A DNA stretch of 64,000 nt from Misgurnus anguillicaudatus (lineage: Eukaryota > Chordata > Actinopteri > Cypriniformes > Cobitidae): NCBI RefSeq assembly GCF_027580225.2, contig NC_073355.2, forward strand, positions 18,481,501 through 18,545,500, read 5' to 3'. The notes beneath the pieces are model-generated. The model had not been told where the DNA came from. It was given only the letters and a program-made list of their open reading frames with translations, and did no database searches. A program made the translations under genes and the position numbers. Of this stretch, positions 1 to 10,832 are shown piece after piece; within the stretch, counting starts at the first letter, position 1, and every line of letters starts with the position of its first letter.

Positions 1-134
1 TCATTATCTAATTAACTTCATCACTTCTTCAACCCAACCACACCCATACTTGACTTTGGTTTAGTCCACATTGGCTTTAGTTTCTACAGAAGGTTCATGT
101 GGGCTAAGTCAGATGGGGCCAGCATGAAACCCTG

Positions 135-515
135 GGCCCGGTTTTTCCAAAAGGTTTAATCTGGATAAAATTGATCCGGATTTAGTAATCTTTTTTTTTG
201 CGATCCGTGATCACGTAATCCAGCTTACTTTTGAGCCAGTTTTTCAAAGCAACATCGGATTGGATCAATCTGATCCGGATAGGAACTTTTCAGGATCACC
301 AAATCTGGATAACTAGTGCTCAAACAGGATAGGAAATCACAATGTAGAACTATATATATTTAAAGAGCAATAAGTAGAATAGCCAGTGTTGGGTCAATAT
401 AAATTTATTTTTATTTGAAATAAAAACACACACTTAAAAAAATTATAAAAACAAGAACAACCACACACCATCCTCTACCAGCAGTCCGCTCATCTGAGAC
501 CTACAACACAAACAC

Positions 516-594
<79 letters not shown>

Positions 595-1098
595 ATTAGT
601 GACAGAATAAAATGTATTGTTTTTGGTCAATTTTGACAGCTGTTTGTGGATTATTTTATGGGGCCAAACTCTTTCTACTTTGCTGTAGGCCTATACTGAA
701 ATGCTGAATACGTTAAAGCCTACCTAATCACTGGATGAACAAATAAAATGAAAACCTTATGAATAAATAGGATATCTTGTAAGATACTGCATGATCCAAA
801 TAGTATTATTTGATACATTTTTTAAGTTTTAATTACATTTTGGCAATGAAATCCACGCTGAATCCACCCTTCTGATGGGATCAGTTTAATCCAGATTTTT
901 TGGATCAAAGTGATCCAAATGCTACAAAAAAGTTCTGAAAAACCCAAACTAAAGGTTTGATCTGGATCAAAACCAAGATTGGATTACGTGATCTAATCCG
1001 ATTATGTAATCCGTTTTTTCCTTTGAAAAACCCATTTTCAAGATTTGATCCAATCCATTATCCAAAATCCTAGTGGATTACTTTTGAAAAACCGGGCC
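135..1098. mobile_element. Non-autonomous DNA transposon, GGCCCGG ends
   Basis: It has terminal inverted repeats of about 25 bp beginning GGCCCGGTTTTTC and is flanked by CTG (132-134, 1099-1101). Microhomology means the duplication could be read as CCTGG. It interrupts family B exactly at a base where B is otherwise continuous. Subterminal regions carry many GGATCAA / ATCCGGAT repeats. No coding capacity. PIF/Harbinger-like by TIR style and a 3-bp duplication, but the superfamily is not certain. Confidence 0.7.
519..592. repeat. (AT)n microsatellite
   Basis: About 37 uninterrupted AT units inside the transposon at 135-1098. Confidence 0.98.
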
Positions 1099-1178
1099 CT
1101 GGTGCAAGACCAGCTTGGGGCTCATATTGCAAGCCCATATGAGGCCTTCATTTGCCCCACCAAGCACTGCTGGCTGGG

Positions 1179-1665
1179 ATGTGTATGTACTTCTTACATT
1201 GTAGAAACTCCACTGCAAATCCATCACTTTGCAAAGAAGAGTAGCAACATGTAGGTTCACTGCAACCTGTTTCTTCTGTACCATTTGGCCTGGTGTTTAC
1301 TTTTCCTCCTGACTTCTTTGTTCCTCTCTCCAGATAGAGAGCGCTTAAATAGTCAGAAAATAAATATAATTCGGATTAGTTTCAGTTTTTGAGGCATGTA
1401 ATTGTTTTTAAAATGAGTCAATATGTTAAAGCATTGTTTCTAAACTCCAGTCCTTAGGACCCAACTCCCACAACGTTTTAAATGCCCCACTAATTTACTA
1501 ACCTAATTTAGATCTTACATATAATTCAAGTTCAGATATATCATATCTACTAAATGTGATTAACGTTTGACAACCCAGCTAAAGCTAAATGTGATTTACA
1601 GTTTATAAAATCATCCTACATAATGTAAAGAACATTCTGTGAAAATATAATCTTGATATATTTAA
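1179..1665. other. AT-rich interval, nothing recognised
   Basis: No open frame with homology, no paired repeat ends and no RNA gene recognised. The interval ends with the TTAA copy that starts the next element. Confidence 0.5.
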
Positions 1666-2503
1666 AGGATTACTCTATTTTCTTTAAAAAAAAAAAAATC
1701 GAGATAATTTACTCACCCCCATGTCATCCAAAACGTTGATGTCTTTCTTTGTTCAGTCAAGAAAAAATTAAGTTTTTAAGAAAAAAAAAACAGGATATTT
1801 TTCATTTTAATGGACTTTATTGGACCCCAACACTTTACAGTTTCAGTGCAGTTTAAAATTGCAGTTTAAAATGTCTCTAAACGATCCCAAACAAAGCATA
1901 AGGGTCTTATCTAGTGAAATGATTGTCATTTCTACACGCAGAGAGCCGTGTGGCGTGCCAGCGTGACCTCACGTAATGCGTTATGACGTCAAAAAGTCAC
2001 AGATGACATATGAGAAACTACCGCCCCAGTGTTTACAAGTGTGGAGAAAGAGGACTGTTCCGACGTTGTATGTGGAATGATACTAATTAATGTCTTTGTG
2101 TCAGTTTATTGTTTAAAATGTTACGCAAATTGTGTACCTTTCGATGTGCTTACGCAATTACGCAAGGTTGCGCTGGTGCGTCACACGGCCGGTGGAAGAC
2201 GTGGAGTTGTGGTTTAAAAGTGCGCCTTTTTTATTTTTCTTGCCAAAAATGACAATCGTTTTGCTAGATAAGACCCTTATGCCTCGTTTGGGATCATTTA
2301 GAGCCCTTTGAAACTGCAATTTTAAACTGCACTAAAACTGTTAAGTGTTGGGGTCCAATAAAGTATTCTAATGAGAAAAATCCTGGAATGTTTTCCTCAA
2401 AAAACATAAGTTTTTCTCGACTGAACAAAGAAAGTACTCAACGTTTTGGATGACATAGAGGTGAGTAAATTATCTGGATTTTTAAAGAAAATTAAGTATT
2501 CCT
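1666..2503. mobile_element. TTAA-flanked MITE
   Basis: Flanked by TTAA at 1662-1665 and 2504-2507. Ends are inverted repeats (AGGATTACT and matching AGTATTCCT), with longer inverted similarity over about 100 bp including CATCCAAAACGTTGA. TTAA duplications are typical of piggyBac and Kolobok elements. The centre (1920-2220) is more GC-rich. The 62-residue open frame inside shows no homology and is taken as noise. Confidence 0.85.
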
Positions 2504-2791
2504 TTAATATTGACTTAGTTTGTGTGAAAGATTGAAATCAATGTAAAATCAGTGATTGAATTCAAAATTTGATGCTCCAAATATCATAATTATAAGACTT
2601 TAGAATGAATTTCATAGACAGGGTGACATATGTAATGTGCTGAAGATTTAATAGCTACTGTACCTTTGAATGAAGATGATATGCTGTGAACAGAGTGCCA
2701 AAGTCAGACAAGAAGCTGGGCTGAATACATCCAGTGTCTCCTAAAACAAATACATGTAACAACAGTTATTTTTAACTGTACTCTTTATCTA

Positions 2792-3209
2792 CACTGTAAA
2801 AAAAAATCCGTAGAAATTGCAGCTGAGTTGCCGGTAATTTACCGTAGATTTAAATTTATGTTATTTACCGGCAACATTTTGTTCAAAGTTAAATGAACAT
2901 TAAACATTTACAAGTCTTTGTCTTTACAGAGTAAAACTAAAAAACAGCATCAAGCAAAACATTCTGGGAAACAAAATCTGAAGCAAAAAACAGAAAAAGG
3001 TTGATGATGATTTCTGGTTCCCAGAATGCTTTGCATGAGGCTGTTATTGTATAGTTTTATTCTGTAAAGATAAAGACTTGTTAATATTTAAAATTTATTT
3101 AACTTTGAACAAACTCTTGCCAGTAAATAACATAAATGTAAATCTACGGTAAATTATCGGCAACCCAGCTGCAATAACATTGAAATTTTTACGGACTTTT
3201 TTTACAGTG
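2792..3209. mobile_element. Palindromic MITE, CACTGTAAAA ends
   Basis: A near-perfect foldback: CACTGTAAAAAAAAATCC at the left matches the inverted right end, with TA on both sides (2790-2791, 3210-3211). Arms contain the GTTGCCGGTAATTTACCGT block. The loop contains ATTCTGGGAA and its inverse, a diverged form of the CATGCTGGG centre found in the other foldbacks. Confidence 0.85.
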
Positions 3210-3829
3210 TATACTTTATCTTTACTATTTATCTTTTTACATTTAAACCATATTTTAATGTTAGGGTAAATTACCTCTTTTATTTTAAGCCAAATAAGTT
3301 AACAAGAGGCGTTACAAACAAACAATAAGCAAATTACACAGTGTATACCTTAAAATATATTAATTATATTGAAATGTAAGTCCCTAGGGATGTCAGATTA
3401 AAGAAATCCCCAGACTGAAACACAAATAAACAACTCTCTGTAAATAGAATATATAACTTTAAATGTATATTAGGATTTGCTCTTACCTCTCCACCTGCCT
3501 GTCCAATTGCTCACCCCACTGTAAAGATATTTACAAATTAAGCACTGTACTGTACACATGTGTATATATAAAAGGATTATGAAATAAGGAAAAAACATTA
3601 TTAATCAAACGTAATTATCCTGAAGTAATTTAAAGCTAACGTTACCGGGTTAAAGCGCATTGTGTGTGTTTATGTAACTGTTTAGGAACGCGTTTTCGTT
3701 CAATCGCATGTGTTAACAGATGGGTGCAAATTTAAACCATACCACAAACACCAAAAACATCAAGTGTGCTGATCAACACGAAATCCACGTAAATCCTAAA
3801 GGTCGCTGAAATATTTAATCCCAGAGTTT

Positions 3830-4230
3830 TTGGTTCATAGCTGCTATTGTGCAGGGAAATGTGTGAAATCCTACCAAAACCGCGATGCAGATGAAGCCCA
3901 TTGCACGTCTCATTCGTGTCCCGCGGACGACTTTGTTCCTCAACTTTCTCACTGAAGCATGTAATTCTTAACGTAGGAACCCAGTTAAGGCGGTATATGT
4001 GTGAAATACTACAACGACCGCGTGGCTAAAACCCCGCGTCTCATTCACGTCCCGCCGACGAAGGAGTTCCTGTAAATCCTAATTTTTGTCACCGAATGTA
4101 ACTTAAAGTAGAAAGCCAGTTTTCGTCCGTAGCAGCTATATTTAGCGTCGGGGTATGTGTGAAATACTACCGCGACTGTGCTTTTCAAAACCCGCGAACG
4201 GAGAACGGATGCGACAACATGGGCGTTTCC
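3830..4230. repeat. CpG-rich degenerate tandem repeat
   Basis: Three diverged units share GTGTGAAATNCTAC followed by a CGCGxxGxxxAAACCC stretch and, in two units, GTCTCATTC and GTCCCGC plus GACGA. The stretch is much richer in CpG than its surroundings. It could be an unmethylated island or repeat-derived promoter; no core promoter motif is identified. Confidence 0.5.
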
Positions 4231-4299
4231 AAAATGAACCACTAATATAACTGTTAGATACTTTCATATACTACTGCACTTACCAAATATTAAAAACAA

Positions 4300-4546
4300 A
4301 TACATGAGTAACTTACCTCAGCTGTGAATCACTCCTGTTGGCGCTTTACGAATCTCGACCATTGAAGATCCCACAATGCATTCTGAAAATTTGAAATTTA
4401 CAGCAATACTCTGTATATTGGGTTAAACCGCCACGCGGCCCCACAATGCATTGCAGTTTACAGCAATTTTCTGTATTATTAGAAAAATAGCCCGCTGCTG
4501 TAAAATAATGCTGTAATTTTTACAGCAATTCGTTACAGTGCATAAA
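4300..4546. mobile_element. Partial palindromic MITE, CACTGTAACG end
   Basis: Ends in GCAATTCGTTACAGTG at 4546 and carries repeated TTTACAGCAAT and ACAATGCATT blocks in both orientations. The left terminus is not found, so this is a partial or rearranged copy. Confidence 0.5.
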
Positions 4547-4701
4547 TAGTCAAACAAGCAAGTTGACAGTTCTTGACGAGAGATTTACAGTTCGGCTGTA
4601 AAATATTTTAAAAGATTAAAATTAGTGACGCGCGCATATTATAACAATCGGGGCTCAAGCCCCGCTAGCCCATGTCTAGCGCCGCCCATGATGTAAACTA
4701 A

Positions 4702-5154
4702 TGCTGCGTCCGAAAACTCAAGGCAGTGACTCGTTGCCTCGCTGCCTCATAAGGAAATGACTTCGGAGGCATGAAGGTAGCTCAGAGAAAGACTTTCGGA
4801 CACACTTCTAAGGCAGCGTGTTTGAAATTTAAACAGAGAGCGCCTTTGTGATAACTAATCACATATTTGAAAACTACAATACTAATTTATCGCTAGAAAT
4901 GCAATTAAAAGGTGTAAAAAGTGAAAATATACCTTTATTTACACTAAATTGGTGGTCCAGTCGCGTCCTTGGCCGCAATTTTATTTTTTCGAACTTGACC
5001 GGACTCGACCAATCACATTCTTAATGTACGTCCACGCATAGGTATCTCAGGAGACAGGAAGTATACCAAACATTGAATTCGGACTTGCCTTGATGCCTTG
5101 CTGCCTTGGAAAGCTGCCTCAGAAGGCAGCAATTTAGAGTTTTCGGACGCAGCC
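4702..5154. mobile_element. PIF/Harbinger-type MITE, TAA duplication
   Basis: Inverted ends GCTGCGTCCGAAAACTC and its complement, flanked by TAA at 4699-4701 and 5155-5157, the 3-bp TWA pattern of PIF/Harbinger. It interrupts the TTAA-type MITE at 5158-5568; removing it restores that family's GTAAACTAAGTC. No coding capacity. Confidence 0.85.
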
Positions 5155-5157
5155 TAA

Positions 5158-5568
5158 GTCTTCATCTAGGTCTGAGCAAAAGTGTGCCGTTTTGGCTGTG
5201 TCATTTAAAATGCAAATAAGCGGCTGAAGTGCAAACACTGATCACAATGATGGTGGTTTGTTACAATTGAAACTCAATTGTGCTGTGAATTATTTTCTCT
5301 CTCTCTCTCTCTTTCTCTCCGTGCTAAATGGCTGTGCTGTGGTTGGATAGTGCAGATAAAGGGGGCGGTATTACCTTATTCTGACATCACAATAGTAGCC
5401 AAATTACAATGACCTATTTTTTCACATGCTTGCAGAGAATGGTTTACAAAAACTAAGTTACTGGGTTCATCTTTTTCACATTTTCTAGGGTGATAGAAGC
5501 ACTGGGGACACAATTTTAGCAGTCAAACATGGAAAAAAGTCAGTTTTTCATAATATATCCCCTTTAAA
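5158..5568. mobile_element. TTAA-type MITE (right part)
   Basis: Matches the elements at 34735-35172 and 47427-47864: the GTCTGAGCAAAAGTGTGCC block, the GATCACAATGATGGTGG block, a CT-rich tract and the end TATCCCCT followed by TTAA. Its left terminus does not match the other copies and may be rearranged near 4620-4690. Confidence 0.7.
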
Positions 5569-5775
5569 TATGAAATTATAAAATAAAAATACAAACTGAA
5601 ATGTATAAGAGTGACAGCTCTAAAACAAACTGTATTGAATAGGATTGCTGCAAATGTGTCAGCTGAGGATTTTGCTTCAGAGACATCAACACTTTGGATA
5701 CAAATCTCAACAATGGTGAGAGTTAATGTTAAGAAAGAGCTTTCTACAATCCTGGTACCCAGCATGCATTGCGGC

Positions 5776-7303
5776 CAGGGCCGGATTAACAAATTCTGGG
5801 CCCCTGGGCACAAAGGCATCATAGGCCCCTCCCACCCCTCTTCCTAGGGTTCCCAACTGTCCCGTATAAACCGGGATGTCCCGTATTTTGAGCCAGATTT
5901 TTTGTCCCGTTTTTTGACTGCTACGCTGATCTAACCAGTGACTGATACAACAGGCTTGTTCGACAAGAACCGAGCGTCAGATAACATCAAAATCCGACGA
6001 GAGCGATTCGAGAAATCATACAAAAAAGACTGCAGTAGAAATGCTCTCGCAGTAATGTAGCAGCAACACAACAGCAGCAGTGCTGATTACGACACTAGAT
6101 ACTTTAATGATCCCTGACAACTTTCATCCAATCACAATCAGTATACGTTTCAGAGTGTAAAAAATACGATTTCAAGTTTTCTTTTTTTTATATAGTTGTC
6201 TATTTAGCGGTTTGGCATGGATTGGATAACATTTGCATAGTTATAAAGTTTGTTCTCAATTCTGAAAAGATCCAGAGACCTAAAAAGCCTCAATCTAAAA
6301 TGTTTCAAGGAATTTCAAACTTTGCTAGGAAATTCTCGCTCTTGTGATTTACAGACTGTAGCGTAAGTGTGTTTTAATTATTTAATGTTAACTAAAAACT
6401 CAATAACTAAAAAAATCAGCTCACAGAATATATGTTAGTTTAGTTTGTTACACTAATATTAACATTAACAGAGGATAACATTTTACCCTAAGTGCAGGAG
6501 TCAAGTGTTTTGTTTTAGACAGATATTAAAGGTAATGTTAATGGTTCAATAAAAGGACTGTGTAAAAAGTACCTGCTGTAAATTATTAAACTATTAATAA
6601 ACCTGTTGCCAAGGTGTAAGAGTTATAAATTAATAATATTTAATTAGGAGATAAGCTATCATTTTGACAAATAGCCTAAATACACTGTACTTGAGCTGGT
6701 GGCACTAACCTCTGGGACCGTGTCGCATGTAGCACTGCTTGCTCCAGGTGGTAGCGTGAGACTCACCGGCGGCTCGGGCTCGCAACCGGGACAGGTCTCA
6801 CAATCAGCCTCATTGCTAACATTAACAACAGGTGGTTTCTCTAACGAACAACTAGCAACCTCCTTTTTAAAAAAGCTGTCGATAGAAGGCTCACTTTGTA
6901 AAAGAGCTGCTCCTCTCGCGTCTTTTTCCTTTTTTTGCTTTCGCTGCATTGATCCATTCTTTTTTCTGGTTTTGTAAAGATTTGACATTAAACCCGCCCT
7001 CCATTACCATTGTACCAATCGTAAAGGGCATGTCTTCTGGTAGAAAATATTCACACTATTTCACGCTTATACAGTGAGTGTGTAAACATTGGAGTGTTGA
7101 CTTGCTCATTTTAATTTATTTTAGTGGCATAAATGCACATTACATCAAAATATGTTTTTTGTACAAAATGTTGTTTTTTTGTATTTGATGTCGTTGTGCA
7201 AAAAAAAAAAAATGCACGTTACATGACATGTCGTCGGGGGCCCCCTGGTGGCCGGAGGCCCCGGGGCAACTGCCCCAGTTGCCCATATGATAATCCGGCC
7301 ATG
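5776..7303 (-). mobile_element. hAT transposon remnant with 8-bp duplication
   Basis: Ends CAGGGCCGGATTA and, inverted, CATGGCCGGATTA, flanked by the perfect 8-bp duplication ATTGCGGC (5768-5775, 7304-7311). Both ends also carry GGCCCC-rich subterminal blocks. It sits exactly in the centre of foldback family I. A piece of transposase N-terminus remains on the minus strand. Confidence 0.88.
6659..6988 (-). pseudogene. hAT transposase N-terminal fragment
   Basis: The 109-residue frame starts with a Lys/Arg-rich stretch (KTRKKNGSMQRKQKKEK) and then LQSEPSIDSFFKK, resembling the basic region and short IDSFF-type motif at the N-terminus of vertebrate hAT transposases of the ZMYM-like group. The zinc-finger, RNase-H-like catalytic and dimerisation domains are missing, so it is a relic. 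The call rests on motif resemblance and on the hAT borders around it. Confidence 0.5.
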
Positions 7304-9263
7304 ATTGCGGCATGAAGCTTTGTTGTTGATTGTCACCATTGTTGCGTTTCATAGGCAGATTGAAGTGTCCCTAAAGGTTACGGACAATGTTCTGCAAATC
7401 TACGGACAGTGTTCTATAAATCTACAGAATGTTCAGTTTTTGAATAAACAGAAATGTCTGTGAACATCACAGAAAAAAAGTACCAGTAATTTTCTGCCAG
7501 GATATTATCCGTTTTTTTACGGATTATTTTTTTACAGTGAACCATAAAGTCAACAATAGTTATTTAAGGTGAAATATTATGGTTCTTTAGATTAAGAAAA
7601 TATGTAAAAGAAATGGTTATTTGTTTAGACAGGGTTTAGATTAATCCTGGACTAGGCCTAGTTATATTATGACATTAGGAAGTCGTTTTTACAAACAAAT
7701 CTTACAAAAAACAATACTGGTCTGCATCTTGAGACAAAACAATGACACCAATATACAGTTGAAAGAAAAAGTATGTGAACCCTTTGGGCTTACTTGGATT
7801 TCTTCATAAATTGGTCATAAAATGTGTTCTGATCTTTATCTAAGTCACAACAATAGAGAAACACAGTCTGCTTAAAGTAAGACCACACAAATATTATACG
7901 TTTTCATGTTTCATGTGGAAAAAGTATGTGAACCTTTGGGTTTAATAACTGGTTCACCCTCATTTGGCAGCAATAACCTCAACCAAACATTTCTTATAGT
8001 TGCAGATCAGACCCGCACAACAGTCAGGAGAAGTTTTGGACCATTCCTCTTTACAAGAGTGTTTCAGTTCAGCAATATTCTTGGGATGGCTGGTGTGAAT
8101 CGCTCTCTTGAGGTCATGCCACAGCACCTCAATCGGGTTGAGGTCAGTGCCCGGTTGCATGAAACTCCTTAAGGACTTTCATGGAACCGGGCACAGGACT
8201 CTGACTGAGCCACTCCAGAAGGTGTATTTTCTTCTGTTGAAGCAATTCTGTCGTTGATTTACTTCTATGCTTTGGGTCGTTGTCCTGTTGCATCGTCCAA
8301 CCTCTGTTAAGCTTCAGTTGGCGGACAGATGGTCTTTTCTTGCAAAATGTCTTGATAAACTTTGGAATTCATTTTTCCATCGATGACAGTAATCCGTCCA
8401 GGGCCTGAGGCAGCAAAGCAGCCCCAAACCAAGATGCCCCCCCCCCCAGATAGCATGCAACCATTGAAACAATGTTGATTTGTCAATGTTAATTGCATTG
8501 AATCAATATCAGGTTTGCACCCTCCATTAATATTGAAAAAAATATTGAAATTTCAACAAATCACAATTACTGTGATCAGTATTTGCTTTAGTTGGGACAT
8601 TGACTCTTGACATTAACTAAGTTATTTTTTTTTTCTTTTCTTTTGTGTTTGTATGTGTTTATGTAGAAACACATGTGCATTGGTAAAGAAAGATGTGTTT
8701 CAAATTTAAGTTGCTTTTTGTGAAGATGTCAAGATGATATAAAATTAAGCAGCTTTACGTAATTACATTGATCTATTTTTGACAATTATAATTGTTTTGT
8801 TTTGTAAATAAAATGTGACAAGACAAACAAAAAAAATGCTGACACATTCAGACATCATACCTCATCCTACAAATCTGAACAATGGTGACAATCATCAAAC
8901 AAATTCAGGAAAAACGATCAACTGCAATGCATGCTGGGAGTCATAAATTAGTTTAGTACAACGATGATACCCAGCATGTATTGCAGCGTGCTCTGCTACT
9001 GCTCTGCTACTGTTCGGACGCTTTTGCTTACTGCTCTGCGCTTTGCTCTATCGCTTTTATATTTTATCTTATAATTTTAACTTCAGCAAATCAGCATAGT
9101 GCTCAAACAACAAAGCTTGGCATCAACGTCAATTTACAAACTTTCGGGACTGGAGGATTACAAAAAAGTGGACTTTTTCCTCCGTCTAGCCTCCCACCGC
9201 CATCAGCTTACATTCCAGAAGGAAAAACACAGCTGCCTTCATTGAAAAGGATAAGAAAAAGGA

Positions 9264-10496
9264 ATGCCTCATCAACAATCTACTTGCTGCACAAACTGCC
9301 ACAGACTTTTACAAAGGATTGCTGTTCTTGAAACAAAGTTACTTACAGGACTACCAAACCAGACGGAACACACAACAGAGCTTCGTCATCAGCAAACAGC
9401 CGGTGAGTCCCATAAATCTAATGATCAACACACTAATCAATGGTACAAACAGGGAGCAAGACCCAAAATCACTCAAGAAATCAGACTGTCACGAGCATCA
9501 CATTTTGCCGCAATAGCTTCCTCTACGCCAGATACAGCTAGGACAAGGATTGCAAACACTGACTTTCTACCACCACCTATACATCTTGAGAACAGATTTG
9601 AAGTATTAATGAATATGAGTGAGGAATCCCCAAATGTGATAAATGTGACTAAACACCGATCAAATCAGCCAGCAGCTAACACTGATGCTAACTGCCGCTC
9701 AAGATCGAGCAGACAGCGGCACTCAGCGCAGAGCGCATCCGAGCCCAGAACTCTGATATTGGGTGACTCAATAATCAGAAACTATAGCAACAGAGACTCA
9801 ACTACGTGCTGCCTTCCACAAGCAACCGTTTCTGATGTAAACAGGGAACTTAAGAACATTTTGATGAAACATAAGACTGTAAATCGAGTTGTCATTCATG
9901 TAGGGAAGAATGATATTCACAAAGAGCAATCTGAACTCCTTAAGAGGGATTTCAACAAACTTTTTGAAACACTCAGAACAGTAAAAGCTCAGCCGTTCAT
10001 CAGTGGACCACTTCCAGCAAGAGGAACAAATAGGTTTTCACGTTTGCTTGGACTTAATACATGGCTGCAAAAAACCTGCAACATAAAAGGATTGAACTTT
10101 ATCAACAACTTCAATCTTTTCTGGAGTCAGAGACAACTATTTAAACAGGATGGCATCCACCCAAACAGGCTGGGTGCAAGAGTTCTAAAGGACAACATCT
10201 ATTTCTCCCTTCATCATCCTTCAGCAGTGTGTGCCAATCCACTCAACCTGAATGGCACACACACACCTGGACAGAGTATGAATGACCACAGGACTTCTTT
10301 CCAGCACCTGAATGGACATGATGTTGACATATCCCACAAGGACAGAGATAACACCACTCAGCCACAACAACCACTGCTCATGGACACAATCTCAGCTGAG
10401 TCATGCCCACAGAGCTTACTACAGTCAGACTGTGTCAGATTAGAACGGCTCCAAGATTCAGCACCCAAGGACGACTTTCTGGAAAACAGCCAGTGA
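9264..10496 (+). CDS. L2 LINE ORF1, SGNH-hydrolase (esterase) protein
   Basis: A 410-residue ORF1 product. The N-terminus has Cys residues (CCTNC) and a short Leu-rich stretch that may self-associate, followed by a polar linker. From about residue 160 comes an SGNH hydrolase domain: block I LILGDSIIRN with the nucleophile Ser, block III VGKNDIH with the catalytic Asn (GKND in place of the common GTND), and block V QDGIHPNRLG with the Asp-His pair. ORF1 proteins of CR1/L2 elements bind nucleic acid and carry this domain, whose in vivo role is not settled. All catalytic residues are present. An in-frame stop upstream supports the ATG at 9264. Confidence 0.88.
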   Translation: MPHQQSTCCTNCHRLLQRIAVLETKLLTGLPNQTEHTTELRHQQTAGESHKSNDQHTNQWYKQGARPKITQEIRLSRASHFAAIASSTPDTARTRIANTDFLPPPIHLENRFEVLMNMSEESPNVINVTKHRSNQPAANTDANCRSRSSRQRHSAQSASEPRTLILGDSIIRNYSNRDSTTCCLPQATVSDVNRELKNILMKHKTVNRVVIHVGKNDIHKEQSELLKRDFNKLFETLRTVKAQPFISGPLPARGTNRFSRLLGLNTWLQKTCNIKGLNFINNFNLFWSQRQLFKQDGIHPNRLGARVLKDNIYFSLHHPSAVCANPLNLNGTHTPGQSMNDHRTSFQHLNGHDVDISHKDRDNTTQPQQPLLMDTISAESCPQSLLQSDCVRLERLQDSAPKDDFLENSQ

Positions 10497-10556
10497 AACC
10501 AGGACAACATATCACAGCCTCCGGTCACATCAGAACAACAGGACTCCTCACTAGAT

Positions 10557-10829
10557 ATGTCATTCCTCTCTCCAGCATCCCCGCTTTTGACCTTCTCCGG
10601 AAAAATGGAGGAACTGGTTTATGCTGGAACTAAACTATCCCACTCTATTGCTGCAAGCCCACAGATTTCAACCAGAAAACAGCAAGCCCCAAAACCACCA
10701 AAGCCAGTGGGCCCAGTTCCCCCTCCTCGTCCTGTGAGAGCTCTTCGGTCTCTGACACAACGCCAAGGCACACACCCTCCTCCATCTGCTGTAGGTGAAC
10801 CAAAAACAACTGATAATGGCTCTCAGTGA
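10557..10829 (+). CDS. Proline-rich frame leading into LINE ORF2
   Basis: A 90-codon frame, in the same phase as ORF2 and separated from it only by TGA (10827-10829). It is Pro-rich (PKPPKPVGPVPPPRP) and begins with MSFLSPASP. It may be the true N-terminus of ORF2 cut off by a nonsense change, or a linker reached by readthrough or reinitiation. No known domain. Confidence 0.45.
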   Translation: MSFLSPASPLLTFSGKMEELVYAGTKLSHSIAASPQISTRKQQAPKPPKPVGPVPPPRPVRALRSLTQRQGTHPPPSAVGEPKTTDNGSQ

Positions 10830-10832
10830 TGT

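Larger units (their letters stand above)
1..1178. mobile_element. Foldback family B, right end (copy B1)
   Basis: Positions 1-134 and 1099-1178 match the right arm of the complete family B element at 55305-58023 nearly base for base, ending in the terminal GCTGGCTGGG. The rest lies left of the window. The copy is split by another transposon at 135-1098, whose removal restores the family sequence apart from one base. Confidence 0.8.
2664..4370 (-). other. Possible minus-strand exon chain (weak)
   Basis: On the minus strand three segments have good splice signals: a first segment ending at 4317 with donor GAG/GTAAGT, a 32-bp segment 3487-3518 (acceptor TTTACAG, donor GAG/GTAAGAG), and a 77-bp segment 2664-2740 (acceptor TTTTAG, donor AAG/GTACAG). 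The last two join into one open frame (reads ...NWTGRWRGDTGCIQPS...). The product is not recognised. The intron between them holds a palindromic MITE. This may be an exon relic, a non-coding RNA or chance. Confidence 0.22.
5585..7539. mobile_element. Foldback family I, split by a hAT
   Basis: The right end is TTTTTTTACAGTG at 7539. The centre CCCAGCATGCATTGCGG and the TTGTCACCATTGTTG module are continuous once the hAT at 5776-7303 is removed. The left side (5585-5775) matches, inverted, positions 29175-29400 of the copy at 28969-30198. The left terminus is lost behind the TTAA MITE. Confidence 0.65.

Noticed and set aside
5611..5847. 78-residue plus-strand frame
   Set aside because: It crosses the border between foldback I and the hAT element, so it is a chance fusion.
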